Shown here: positions 16,248 through 25,762 of the stretch, piece after piece
How positions within the stretch are numbered: the stretch's first letter is position 1
Layout: the number at the start of each line of letters is the position of its first letter
Assembly (NCBI GenBank): GCA_947491475.1
Contig: CANLKN010000015.1
Span: 1-51,367, forward strand
From: Akkermansiaceae bacterium
Lineage (GTDB): Bacteria; Verrucomicrobiota; Verrucomicrobiia; Verrucomicrobiales; Akkermansiaceae
DNA length: 51,367 nucleotides
Reading direction: 5' to 3'
The notes under the pieces: model-generated
Told to the model about the DNA's origin: nothing
Database searches by the model: none
What the model saw: the letters and a program-made list of their open reading frames with translations, nothing else
Translations under genes and position numbers: made by a program

Positions 16248-16733
16248 TCAGCCCTCGGGCACTACCTTGGCCTCGGGATCGGCACGCCAGATCCGGTGGC
16301 GGACTTCCACACCTTTCGGCACATAAACCACCAGTGGCAGGCGGCTGTTATAGCGCATCAGTTGCGCCTCGCCAGCCAGCGTGATGAAGCGGTCCACCTT
16401 GGGAACTTCCGAATCCACCGCCATCAGCGTGCCACCCATCGGCCCCAGGTCGGAAACCACGTAACGGGTGAATCCCCAGCCCTCGATGTTCACCGCCTGG
16501 AGACTGCCACCGAAGAAATAACGATTCACCGCATCGGTTTTCACCGTCTTGCCAATTTGCAATTCCACCCGCAGCGAGTCCTCCTGCTCGGCGGGCGGAA
16601 GCATCAACACATGGCGCGTCATGCCCTGGTCAGCGGGTGGGAATGCCTTGAGATTGCGCTCCGCCTCGGTCTGGGCGCTTGCGGAAAGCACCGCCATGCC
16701 CGCCACTGCCATCGATAAAGTGAACGTCTTCAT
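16248..16733 (-). CDS. ecotin-like serine protease inhibitor
   Basis: 161 residues including a signal peptide (about 1-20, MKTFTLSMAVAG to SASA). The mature part matches ecotin along its length: FPPADQGMTRHVLMLPP, VELQIGKTV, EGWGFTRYVV, MRYNSRLPLVVYVPKG and a final VRHRIWRADPEAK. Ecotins dimerise in the periplasm and block trypsin-fold proteases. By alignment the reactive-site P1 residue is Met104 (GGTLMAVD), as in the E. coli protein. Both Cys of the classical disulfide are lost (Ala68 and Val106 regions). The start at 16733 is chosen because it begins the signal peptide; an upstream extension is spurious. Confidence 0.88.
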   Translation of the reverse strand: MKTFTLSMAVAGMAVLSASAQTEAERNLKAFPPADQGMTRHVLMLPPAEQEDSLRVELQIGKTVKTDAVNRYFFGGSLQAVNIEGWGFTRYVVSDLGPMGGTLMAVDSEVPKVDRFITLAGEAQLMRYNSRLPLVVYVPKGVEVRHRIWRADPEAKVVPEG

Positions 16734-16785
16734 TGGGTCATGAGGCTGGGTTTGCGCCGCCGGGCTCACAAGCCAAAATTTTCCC

Positions 16786-16974
16786 ATGAGACGGCCCGAG
16801 TCGAACCTATCGGCGGGGATGCGGGTGCTGCTGGGAACTTTCAGCCAGGCGTGGAACAGCCGCTATCAGCGGCGGGGGCATGTGTTCCAAGGGCGCTACA
16901 GGGTGGTGCCGGTGGCGGGCGAGCGGGCGGAGGACGCGCATTACTTCAAAAGCGTAGTCTTACAGGTCACTTGA
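16786..16974 (+). pseudogene. fragment of a REP-associated (Y1, IS200-like) transposase
   Basis: 62 codons whose middle reads GTFSQAWNSRYQRRGHVFQG followed by RYRVVPV and HYFKSV, the C-terminal pattern of Y1 REP-associated tyrosine transposases. The catalytic HUH and Tyr parts upstream are missing, and the frame ends inside the neighbouring gene. It is a dead remnant, squeezed between the ecotin and the acidic-protein genes. Confidence 0.65.
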
Positions 16975-18211
16975 GCACGCGGCGCAATTCGGTGATGCCA
17001 TCGCGGATTTCAAAAGCGGAGCTGCGGATGTGGGCCAGTGCCGCGAGTTGGTCGGGGTCTTCCTCCACGGCCATGAGCGCCTGACAGCAGGCGACCGCCT
17101 CGTTGAGCCAGTTGAGGCAGCGCTTGAGGATGGCCAGCACGTATCCGGTTTCCGGCTCGTAGCCACTGCTGCGGTCGTTGAGTGCGGCGGCCAGCTTGCC
17201 GCTCACCTGCAGCAGGTTGGAAACAAGTTGGTAAGCCGGGGTGCCGGACCCGTGGTCGCCGGGCACCACGTCCATAGCCCGCAGCGCAAGTTCCTGTGCC
17301 CGCTCCTGCAATGGATGTCTGTCCTTCTCGTCAAATGAAAAATCCTCATCCAACTCCGGAAAACCTTCGTCATCCTCGTCTTCATCGTCGTCAAAATCCG
17401 GCTCATTCTCATCAAAGGCCTTCCCGGCACTGGAGAATCCGGATTCATCACGATCGGCCAGCGCATCCAACAACCCGTCCCACCCCATCACAAAAGTCTC
17501 TTTTCGCTCGCTGTCCTCGTCCTCCATGTATTTCTCAAGCACCTCCTGGTAGGCATCCGTCAGTCGGTCGGATTCTTTGAGGCGCTCTTCCCACTCGTAT
17601 TCATCGAGCTCCTTGGGAAGCCGCATGTCCCTCGGTGCGGGCTCGCGACGGCAGATCACCTGCGCCATGAAATCCCGCATCGCATTCAGGTTGGCGAGTT
17701 TCTGTGCCTCCTCGGCATCCTCATCCATCTCCCATTCCTGCGGTGAAATTTCCAAATGATATGAGGCGGACTCGATCAATACCCGCCCGTTGCTTTCACT
17801 GAACCATTCGAGGTAAAGCGTGTTTTTCCACTCATAGGGAATGGGGGCCTTGTCCTGATAGAGTCGTTGCAATTCCTCGTCGCCCACCAGCGACACCTTG
17901 CTCTTCCGGGATGCCGTCATATCACCGACGATCCCGGCCTGCCTGGTTTCCAGGTCGTTGGCATCGGCCCGCACTTCCGGGAATGGATTTTTAAAACGCA
18001 GGCGCGTGCCGGCCAGATCGCGCCAGCAATCTCCCTCAAGCGTGATAACCAGCGGTGCGTCGCGCCCGGCCAACCAGATGTGGCCCGTGGTGCGGCCTTC
18101 GACCGTGTTGTCGATTTCACCGTGGGTCACCGCTTCATCAATCCGCCATGCCATGCGCTGATTCTCCACAAGTCGCTGGCAGGCCGTCAAGCCACTGTCC
18201 ACATCGCTCAA
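16967..18211 (-). CDS. conserved acidic protein of unknown function
   Basis: 414 residues and very acidic. A central stretch (about 260-300) is almost all Asp and Glu (DFDDDEDEDDEG), flanked by long helical segments. The C-terminal 90 residues (RAQELALRAMDVVPGDHG to the end) are helical, with several Cys/Leu pairs. No motif tells its function. It starts with TTG at 18211, overlapping the guanine-deaminase stop by 4 bases (TTGA). The downstream Met20 is an alternative start. Co-translation with the deaminase is likely. Confidence 0.75.
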   Translation of the reverse strand: MSDVDSGLTACQRLVENQRMAWRIDEAVTHGEIDNTVEGRTTGHIWLAGRDAPLVITLEGDCWRDLAGTRLRFKNPFPEVRADANDLETRQAGIVGDMTASRKSKVSLVGDEELQRLYQDKAPIPYEWKNTLYLEWFSESNGRVLIESASYHLEISPQEWEMDEDAEEAQKLANLNAMRDFMAQVICRREPAPRDMRLPKELDEYEWEERLKESDRLTDAYQEVLEKYMEDEDSERKETFVMGWDGLLDALADRDESGFSSAGKAFDENEPDFDDDEDEDDEGFPELDEDFSFDEKDRHPLQERAQELALRAMDVVPGDHGSGTPAYQLVSNLLQVSGKLAAALNDRSSGYEPETGYVLAILKRCLNWLNEAVACCQALMAVEEDPDQLAALAHIRSSAFEIRDGITELRRVLK

Positions 18212-18675
18212 TAATGCCGTTTCCCGGGCAGCGCCGCGTATTCGCGGATCAATTCCAGCGCCTCATCACGGCATGACTCGTCTGAGGGAATCGTTCGCTG
18301 CGCGGGCGGAATTTGGAACTGTTGGAAAAACTCGCGGTCATCAAAGCCGACCTCCGCGGCATCCTCGATGCGGAAACCATAATGTATCGCAGCGATGCGC
18401 GCCCAGTGAATCGCGCCCAGACACATCGGGCACGGCTCGCCGGTGGTGTGGATTTCACAGCCCTCGAGCGAATAGGATCCAAGCATGGAGCAAGCCTCGC
18501 GGATGGCGGTCATTTCGCCATGTGCCGTCGGGTCATTGTTGGCGATCACGCGGTTCCAGCCCTCGCCGATGATTTTTCCATCGCGCACCACTACCGCGCC
18601 GAACGGCCCGCCATCGCCGCGCCGCATCCCGTGGCGCGCCAACTCGATGGCCCTTTGCATGAATTCATTTTTCAT
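18208..18675 (-). CDS. guaD: guanine deaminase (CDA-type)
   Basis: A 155-residue zinc deaminase closest in pattern to Bacillus GuaD, which converts guanine to xanthine. The sequence has GGPFGAVVVRDG (22-33), NDPTAHGE (47-54) and GEPCPMCLGAIHWARI. The zinc ligands are His52, Cys82 and Cys85, with Glu54 as proton shuttle. HGE replaces the commoner HAE. The C-terminal ERTIP-like segment (AQRTIPSDES) also fits GuaD rather than tRNA adenosine deaminase. It is the first gene of a pair with the acidic protein. Confidence 0.85.
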   Translation of the reverse strand: MKNEFMQRAIELARHGMRRGDGGPFGAVVVRDGKIIGEGWNRVIANNDPTAHGEMTAIREACSMLGSYSLEGCEIHTTGEPCPMCLGAIHWARIAAIHYGFRIEDAAEVGFDDREFFQQFQIPPAQRTIPSDESCRDEALELIREYAALPGKRHY

Positions 18676-18741
18676 GGTTTTGAACGAATGGTAATAGATC
18701 GATCATTTGACTGTCGTTTCCCCAATCTCTGAAATCAAGAT

Positions 18742-18771
18742 GGATGTTTCCGCAAGGAAACCCTAGCATCC
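18742..18771 (+). promoter_or_regulatory. 5'-leader hairpin before the siroheme decarboxylase gene
   Basis: GTTTCC (18746-18751) and GGAAAC (18756-18761) form a perfect 6-bp stem closed by the GNRA loop GCAA. GGAT/ATCC outside can extend it with a bulge. The start codon follows 8 bases after the outer arm, so the stem could affect translation. Confidence 0.35.
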
Positions 18772-18778
18772 GCGCCAG

Positions 18779-19825
18779 ATGAACACCGCTACCGACGCCA
18801 CTGATGCAGCCCTGCTGGGGGTGCTGCAGGAATCCGTGCCTTTCACGCAGAACCCCTTCAGCGATCTAGGGGAGCGCTGCGGCTTGTCCGAAGGCGAAAC
18901 GCTGGCCCGCGTGCAGGCACTCAAGGAGGGAAAAGTCATCCGCCAGATCAGTGCGATTTTCGATACCCGCAGCCTCGGCTACGCCTCCAGCCTGGTGGCG
19001 GCGAAGATTGCACCGGAAAAACTTGAAGCCGCGGTGGCGGTGATCAACTCCCATCCCGGCGTGAGCCACAACTACCTGCGCAACCACGAGTTCAACCTCT
19101 GGTATACCATCGCCGTGCCGCCCATCAGCAAGCTCGGCCTCGAGGGCACCGTGGACCTGCTGCACAAGCTCTCCGGCGCGGAAACCACCCGCTTGCTGCC
19201 GACGCTGCGGTTGTTCAAGATCGGCGTGCGGTTTGATGTCGAGGGCTCGGCAAAACCCGGCGATCAATCCGCTCCCGCCTACACTGAGGCGAACCGCAGC
19301 AAAGCCCGGCCGCTCACCGCGAAGGAAATCGAATTCGTGCGCCTGATGCAGCGCGACATCCCGCTCGTGGCGCAGCCGTTTCTGGCGGTGGCGGAGGAGC
19401 TTGGCATATCCTTCGAAGAGGCTGCCGCGATGCATCATGATTTTCTAACAACTGGCCGGATGCGCCGCTTTGCCGCCGTGTTGCACCACCGCAAAGCGGG
19501 ATTCGGAGCCAATGCCATGGGCGTCTGGGCCGGGCCGCAGGATGATCCGGAAGCATTGCGAAAACTTGGTGAAACCATGGCTGGATTCCGCGCCGTGAGT
19601 CATGCCTACCAGCGCCCGAGTTATCCCGACTGGCCCTACAACCTCTTCACCATGGTCCACGGCAAGAGCGAGGAGGAGTGCGAGCAGACTCTCGCGGCCA
19701 TCGCCGGTGCCACCGGCATCACCGACCGCCACGCGCTTTACTCCACCAAGGAGTTCAAGAAAGTGCGCGTGAGATATTTTACCGATGAGGAGATGAAGTG
19801 GGAGTCCGTGCACACCCAGGCATGA
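18779..19825 (+). CDS. siroheme decarboxylase, fused AhbA-AhbB type
   Basis: 348 residues made of two Lrp/AsnC-like halves, each with a winged helix and a ligand-binding domain (about 8-155 and 178-345). The first half has VSHNYLRNHEFNLWYTI (95-111). The second has MRRFAAVLHHRKAGFGANAM (228-247) and VSHAYQRPSYPDWPYNLF (273-290), both marks of AhbB/NirDL proteins. These enzymes turn siroheme into 12,18-didecarboxysiroheme in the alternative haem route or in haem d1 synthesis. They are usually separate AhbA and AhbB proteins; here they form one chain. No other haem gene is nearby, so the product's fate cannot be told from the window. Confidence 0.85.
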   Translation: MNTATDATDAALLGVLQESVPFTQNPFSDLGERCGLSEGETLARVQALKEGKVIRQISAIFDTRSLGYASSLVAAKIAPEKLEAAVAVINSHPGVSHNYLRNHEFNLWYTIAVPPISKLGLEGTVDLLHKLSGAETTRLLPTLRLFKIGVRFDVEGSAKPGDQSAPAYTEANRSKARPLTAKEIEFVRLMQRDIPLVAQPFLAVAEELGISFEEAAAMHHDFLTTGRMRRFAAVLHHRKAGFGANAMGVWAGPQDDPEALRKLGETMAGFRAVSHAYQRPSYPDWPYNLFTMVHGKSEEECEQTLAAIAGATGITDRHALYSTKEFKKVRVRYFTDEEMKWESVHTQA

Positions 19826-19854
19826 GTGCGGCCAGCTGTTGATGGCACAACTGC

Positions 19855-20268
19855 TTACTGGCGGAACTTGCGCTTGAAGCTGATGGCGGCGGCGGACTTG
19901 GAGATGACGCCCTGGAGATAGGCCACCTCCTCGGCATCCATGCTGTGCTCGACGGCCTGGAGTTTTTCCTGCGCGCGCTGGATGGCCTCCTCGGCGCTTT
20001 GCTCGTCGATTTCATCCTCGCCGAGCGCCATGTCCGTTAGAACGGTGACCTTGGTCTGGGTGACTTCCGCAAAACCGGAGCCGACCGCGAGGGTGACAAC
20101 CTGGCCATTGTGCAGGTAGCGGAGCTCGCCGGGTTGGAGGGAGGTGACCAGGCATGCGTGCATCGGCAGCACGCCGAGTTCGCCATCCGCTCCGGGAAGA
20201 TAGACGTTGTCCACGGCGTCCGAAAACACCTTCTTCTCAGGAGTGACGATTTCGAGGTGCAAGGACAT
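19855..20268 (-). CDS. atpC: ATP synthase F1 epsilon subunit
   Basis: 137 residues. The N-terminal beta-sandwich (MSLHLEIVTPEKKVFSDAV, then YLPGADGELGVLPMHACLV) and the two-helix C-terminus (about 85-137) are both present. The subunit joins the rotor stalk and can brake hydrolysis. It is the last gene of the operon, separated from atpD by a 40-base spacer that is largely a 7-bp repeat. Confidence 0.95.
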   Translation of the reverse strand: MSLHLEIVTPEKKVFSDAVDNVYLPGADGELGVLPMHACLVTSLQPGELRYLHNGQVVTLAVGSGFAEVTQTKVTVLTDMALGEDEIDEQSAEEAIQRAQEKLQAVEHSMDAEEVAYLQGVISKSAAAISFKRKFRQ

Positions 20269-20272
20269 CTGG

Positions 20273-20307
20273 GATTTGAGATTTGAAATTTCAAATTTGA
20301 GATTCGA
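20273..20307. repeat. 7-bp tandem repeat between atpD and atpC
   Basis: Five consecutive 7-base units: GATTTGA, GATTTGA, AATTTCA, AATTTGA, GATTCGA. The unit matches that at 4488-4515, and its reverse complement matches the mfd copy (40041-40068). The centre is self-complementary, so the transcript could form a hairpin. Confidence 0.8.
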
Positions 20308-20308
20308 A

Positions 20309-21807
<1,499 letters not shown>

Positions 21808-21816
21808 GGGTGCCTA

Positions 21817-22710
21817 TTATTCCATCGCCTTCATCGCGGTGGTGATTTCGAGGAGTTCGGCGGTGATGGCACCTTGGCGGAGCTTGTTGTATTCGAGGGT
21901 GAGCTCCTTGATGAACTTGTTGGCGTTGTCAGTGGCGGACTTCATGGCGACCATCCGTGCGGAGTGCTCGGAGGCGCGGGACTCGACGTGGGCCTGGAAG
22001 ACCTCGTAGTTGACATAAAGCGGCAGGATCGCCGCAAGCACCTCGGCGGGACTCGGTTCAAAGGTAAAATCGCGGTCCGGATCGTTCTGGTGCTGCTGCA
22101 CGGAGAAGCCCGTGCCAATCTGTTCGAAGGCCTGCTCCTCGCCGTCGCGGTGGGCTTGGATCGGCAGCAGCGTGACGACTTCCGGTTCCTGGCGCAGGGT
22201 GTTGACGAAACTGGTGAAAGCGATGGAAACCTTGTCGTAGTTGCCATCGAGAAACTGCTGGCTGAGGAACTTGGCGATCGGCCGGGTTTGTGAGAAGGGC
22301 ACCGGATCGCGCACGGTGAAATCCGCGATGACATTCTTGCCGAGCTTTTCACAAAGGATGCGCAGCTTGCGGCCGACGGTGACGATGTCCGCGGTCGGCG
22401 AGGTTTGCGCCCTGATTTTGCGCGCGAGGTTGGTATTGAGTGGTCCGCAGAGGCCCTTGTCGGTGGAGATCACGAGCACCAGTTCGCGGTTGCCCTCGCG
22501 ATGTTCGAGGAAAGGGTGGGACTCCTCGCTGAAGTTCTTGCGGATGTCGAAGAGCACCTGGGTGAGGCGCTCGGCATAAGCACGGCCGGCCAGCGCCTGG
22601 TCCTGCGCCTTCTTCATCTTCGCGGCCGCGACAAGCTGCATCGCGCGGGTGATTTGCGCGGTGTTCTTGACCGATTTGATGCGGCGGCGGATGTCGCGGA
22701 GGTTGGCCAT
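21817..22710 (-). CDS. atpG: ATP synthase F1 gamma subunit
   Basis: A 297-residue central rotor shaft. The N-terminal helix (MANLRDIRRRIKSVKNTAQI, with TRAMQLVAAAKMKKAQ after it) and the C-terminal helix (ATDNANKFIKELTLEYNKLR) form the coiled coil. The middle has VISTDKGLCGPLN. Length is normal. It lies between atpA and atpD, and both spacers carry 7-bp repeats. Confidence 0.97.
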   Translation of the reverse strand: MANLRDIRRRIKSVKNTAQITRAMQLVAAAKMKKAQDQALAGRAYAERLTQVLFDIRKNFSEESHPFLEHREGNRELVLVISTDKGLCGPLNTNLARKIRAQTSPTADIVTVGRKLRILCEKLGKNVIADFTVRDPVPFSQTRPIAKFLSQQFLDGNYDKVSIAFTSFVNTLRQEPEVVTLLPIQAHRDGEEQAFEQIGTGFSVQQHQNDPDRDFTFEPSPAEVLAAILPLYVNYEVFQAHVESRASEHSARMVAMKSATDNANKFIKELTLEYNKLRQGAITAELLEITTAMKAME

Positions 22711-22727
22711 GTTTTACTGCGTAAAAG

Positions 22728-22769
22728 GTTAGAAGTTAGAAGTTAAAAGTTAGAAGTTATTTGTTAAAA
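22728..22769. repeat. 7-bp tandem repeat (GTTAGAA type) between atpA and atpG
   Basis: Six consecutive 7-base units: GTTAGAA twice, GTTAAAA, GTTAGAA, GTTATTT, GTTAAAA. It lies 18 bases upstream of the atpG start, at the promoter or RBS end of the spacer. Confidence 0.85.
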
Positions 22770-22807
22770 GTGGCTGAAATGGAGTTTGTTGGGGTTTGAA
22801 AATCACC

Positions 22808-22835
22808 AATAACTTCTAACAAATAACATTTAACT
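22808..22835. repeat. 7-bp-period repeat at the 3' end of atpA, inverted type
   Basis: The units AATAACT, TCTAACA, AATAACA and TTTAACT are in the reverse-complement sense of the block at 22728-22769. The two could pair into a long AT-rich stem across the atpA-atpG spacer. The final bases run into the atpA stop. Confidence 0.75.
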
Positions 22836-24376
22836 TATTTCCAGCTCTTCTTGAAGTCCTCGATGCCTTGTTTGACAGCGTCCACCATGGCAGCGTCCTT
22901 CTTGAGGTCGGGCTTTTCGTTGCGGATCTTGTCGAGCAGTTCGCCCTTGCGGGTGTTGAAGTATTCGCCAAGTGCGGCTTGGAAACGCTTGACGTCGGAG
23001 ACGGCGACGTCGTCGAAGTAGCCGTTCTGCATGGCGAAGAGATAGACCGACTCCATCTCCATGGCCAGCGGGCTGTATTGGTTCTGCTTGAAGAGCTCGA
23101 CGATGCGGGCGCCGCGGTCGAGTTTCTTCTTGGTGGAGGCATCGAGGTCGGAGCCGAACTGGGCGAAAGCCTGGAGTTCGCGGAACTGCGCGAGGTCGAG
23201 CTTGGTGGTGCCGGCCACGGACTTGATGGTCTTGGTTTGCGCGGCGGAGCCGACGCGCGAGACCGAGAGACCCACCGAGATGGCGGGGCGGATGCCCTGA
23301 TAAAAAAGGTCGGTTTCCAGATAGATCTGGCCGTCGGTGATCGAGATCACGTTGGTGGGAATGTAGGCGGAAACGTCGCCGGCCTGGGTTTCGATGATCG
23401 GCAGCGCGGTGAGCGAGCCACCACCGGCGGCTTCGGAGAGGCGGGCGGAGCGCTCAAGCAAGCGACTGTGGAGATAGAAAACGTCACCGGGATAAGCCTC
23501 GCGGCCGGACGGGCGGCGGAGAATCAGCGACACCTGGCGGTAGGCGACGGCGTGCTTGGAAAGGTCATCGAAAACGATGAGCACGTCCTGGCCCTTGTCC
23601 ATGAGATACTCGGCGATGGCGCAACCGGCGTAAGGGGCGAGGTATTGCATGGCGGCGGCATCCGATGCGGAGGCGGAAACCACGGTGGTGTATTCCATGG
23701 CACCGGCGTCCTCGAGGATTTTGACGGTGCGCGCGACGTTGGAGAGCTTCTGGCCGATGGCGACGTAGATGCAATACAGCGGCTTGTGGTTCTGGAGCTT
23801 GCCCTGCTCCGCGGCCTTGTTTTGCTGGGCTTGGGAAATGATGGTGTCCACCGCGATGGTGGTCTTGCCGGTGGCGCGGTCGCCGATGATGAGTTCGCGC
23901 TGCCCGCGGCCAACGGGGATCATGGCGTCGATGGACATGATGCCGGTCTGCACGGGCACCGAGACGGACTTGCGCTTGATGATGCCGGGCGCGATTTTTT
24001 CCATCGGATAATAAGCGGCGGCGGCGATGGCACCCTTGCCGTCCACCGGTTCGCCGAGCGCGTTGACGACGCGGCCGAGCACAGCCTCGCCGACGGGCAC
24101 GGAGAGCAGCTTGCCGGTGGTGCGGCACTCGGAGCCTTCCTTCACCGCGGCATAATCGCCGAGAAGCACGACGCCGACTTCGCTTTCCTCAAGGTTGAGG
24201 GCCATGCCGGTGACGCCGCCACCGAAGTCGATCATCTCGTTGAGCATGACGTCGGAAAGTCCTTCGACTTTGCAAACGCCGTCGCCGACCTGACGGACGG
24301 TGCCGACGTTGGTTTTTTCGACCGAAGAAGTGATTCCGGCGATTTGTTGTTCGAGTTCCTGGAGGATGCTGCTCAT
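22835..24376 (-). CDS. atpA: ATP synthase F1 alpha subunit
   Basis: A 513-residue non-catalytic nucleotide-binding subunit. Walker A is GDRATGKT (165-172). The family signature [17 protein letters not shown] is present and the C-terminal helical domain is complete. A 124-base spacer with two opposed 7-bp repeat blocks separates it from atpG, which is unusually long for this operon. Confidence 0.98.
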   Translation of the reverse strand: MSSILQELEQQIAGITSSVEKTNVGTVRQVGDGVCKVEGLSDVMLNEMIDFGGGVTGMALNLEESEVGVVLLGDYAAVKEGSECRTTGKLLSVPVGEAVLGRVVNALGEPVDGKGAIAAAAYYPMEKIAPGIIKRKSVSVPVQTGIMSIDAMIPVGRGQRELIIGDRATGKTTIAVDTIISQAQQNKAAEQGKLQNHKPLYCIYVAIGQKLSNVARTVKILEDAGAMEYTTVVSASASDAAAMQYLAPYAGCAIAEYLMDKGQDVLIVFDDLSKHAVAYRQVSLILRRPSGREAYPGDVFYLHSRLLERSARLSEAAGGGSLTALPIIETQAGDVSAYIPTNVISITDGQIYLETDLFYQGIRPAISVGLSVSRVGSAAQTKTIKSVAGTTKLDLAQFRELQAFAQFGSDLDASTKKKLDRGARIVELFKQNQYSPLAMEMESVYLFAMQNGYFDDVAVSDVKRFQAALGEYFNTRKGELLDKIRNEKPDLKKDAAMVDAVKQGIEDFKKSWK

Positions 24377-24382
24377 GGCAAG

Positions 24383-24410
24383 GTTGTCAGTTATCAGTTA
24401 TCAGTTGAGA
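24383..24410. repeat. 7-bp tandem repeat (GTTATCA type) between atpH and atpA
   Basis: GTTGTCA, GTTATCA, GTTATCA, GTTGAGA. It fills the spacer, with the atpA start 7 bases away. Confidence 0.75.
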
Positions 24411-24414
24411 GGAA

Positions 24415-24807
24415 TCAGAATGCGGCGGCGAGTCGGTCGAGGCGGCCTTGGACACTGCCGTCGAAAACGTCGTTGCCGACACGGATGCGCAGGCCGCCGA
24501 GAAGCGCGGGGTTGACCTGGTATTCGGCGACGAGATCCGCTCCGTATTGGCGGGCTAGCCCGGCGAGGACGCGCTGGCGGGTGGCTTCGTCGAGTTCCAC
24601 GGCACTTTCCACAGTCACCTTGCGGCGCTCGAGTTCGAGGCGGGTGAGGCGCTGCAGCGCGGCGAGGATGGCGCGGTAATCGCGCGGTTTGGTTTGCGCC
24701 AGGCTGGTGAAAACCGTGCGCAGCTTCGCGTCGTCGAGCCGACCGCCGGTCTGGCAGAGCCCGAACAGACGGCGGGCGGTGTTGGCGGCGACTTTGGAGA
24801 TTTTCAT
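24415..24807 (-). CDS. atpH: ATP synthase F1 delta subunit, short form
   Basis: 130 residues, against about 175-185 in most bacteria. The C-terminal half has the family end pattern (YQVNPALLGGLRIRVGNDVF, then DGSVQGRLDRL). The N-terminal helical domain that binds alpha is shortened, beginning KISKVAANTARRLFGLCQ. Gene order (after atpF, before atpA) supports the call. The start codon and upstream spacer look normal, so this is a true short form rather than a truncation. Confidence 0.9.
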   Translation of the reverse strand: MKISKVAANTARRLFGLCQTGGRLDDAKLRTVFTSLAQTKPRDYRAILAALQRLTRLELERRKVTVESAVELDEATRQRVLAGLARQYGADLVAEYQVNPALLGGLRIRVGNDVFDGSVQGRLDRLAAAF

Positions 24808-24833
24808 GGGAAGTGAAGAGAATTTCGGAAAAA

Positions 24834-25394
24834 TCAGCCTTCGACCTTGGCGAGGGCGTCTTCGTTGATGCGCTTCTGGTCATCCGCGTTGAGCACCTTG
24901 CCGGTGACTTGCGCGGTGGTGGCAGCCACCAAGCGGCCGAACTCACCCTTGAGCTCGGCGATGAGGCGGTCGCGATCGGCCTTGGCGGCGGCCTCGGCCT
25001 TGGTGAGGATGCTCTGGGCCTGGGCGATGGCCTCCTGTGCCTTCTGCTCGCTGAATGTATGGGCGCCTTGTTTGGCCTCGTTGATCAGGCGCACCGCCTC
25101 ATCATTGGCCTTGGCGATGGCGGCCGCCGTCGTTTCTTCGGATTCTGCGAGTTGTCTCTCGATGCGCTTGAGCTTCTCCTCGCCCTCGGCGATGCGCATC
25201 TTGCGCTGGTCGAGCATCTGCTGGATCGGCCCGAAGGCGAATTTCTTGAGCAGAAACGCGAACACCAGGAAGCCGATCATCTGGGAGAAAAGCAACTGGC
25301 CGTGCAGACCGAACTGCGATTTGAGGTTTTCGCCCACGGCTTGAAGCTCGGCGGCGACGCCACCGGTCTCGGCGAGGATGAAGATCAGGTCCAT
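24834..25394 (-). CDS. atpF: ATP synthase Fo b subunit
   Basis: 186 residues. About 34 N-terminal residues precede one membrane helix (35-52, LLFSQMIGFLVFAFLLKK), followed by a long charged amphipathic helix to the end (KMRIAEGEEKLKRIERQ and on), the peripheral-stalk layout. It lies between atpE and atpH. Only one b gene is present, with no b-prime copy. Confidence 0.93.
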   Translation of the reverse strand: MDLIFILAETGGVAAELQAVGENLKSQFGLHGQLLFSQMIGFLVFAFLLKKFAFGPIQQMLDQRKMRIAEGEEKLKRIERQLAESEETTAAAIAKANDEAVRLINEAKQGAHTFSEQKAQEAIAQAQSILTKAEAAAKADRDRLIAELKGEFGRLVAATTAQVTGKVLNADDQKRINEDALAKVEG

Positions 25395-25492
25395 GTTGGT
25401 GATTGGCGGGGATTAATGCGCGGAAAAATTAAAGGAAGCGGGGAAAACGCCGGAGAAGACGGGAACGCCGCCTTCTCCGGTGATGGCAGGCA

Positions 25493-25681
25493 TTACTTGC
25501 CGAGCAGGATGGTGATGATGAGCGCGCCTTCCGCGAGAGCGGAGATGAGCAGCGATTGCACGAGCACCTTGCCCGAAGCGCCGGGGTTGCGGCCGACGGC
25601 TTCGCAGGCTTTGAGGCCGATGAGTCCGAGGGCGACAGTGGCGCCGAGAGCGGCGCCGGCGATGGCGATGTTTCCAGTCAT
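25493..25681 (-). CDS. atpE: ATP synthase Fo c subunit
   Basis: A 62-residue hairpin of two membrane helices (about 5-27 and 38-60) joined by the polar loop RNPG (31-34). The ion-carrying carboxylate is Glu51 in SALAEGALI. The residue after Glu is Gly rather than Ser or Thr, so Na+ ligands are not evident and proton use is likelier. At 62 residues it is short for the family (usually 70-90), with very little N-terminal extension. Confidence 0.95.
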   Translation of the reverse strand: MTGNIAIAGAALGATVALGLIGLKACEAVGRNPGASGKVLVQSLLISALAEGALIITILLGK

Positions 25682-25762
25682 GGTAGCGGGATGTGTTTGT
25701 TGTGGTTTAGGGATTTGGAAGCCCCCGCAGTCTTTGCCACGGTCCGGATTCCAAAATTGGTG

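Noticed and set aside
22868-24679. 603-codon plus-strand open frame across atpA and atpH
   Set aside because: It is the antisense shadow of atpA, a common effect of GC-rich codon use; its product is Gly/Val/Asp-rich with no family pattern.
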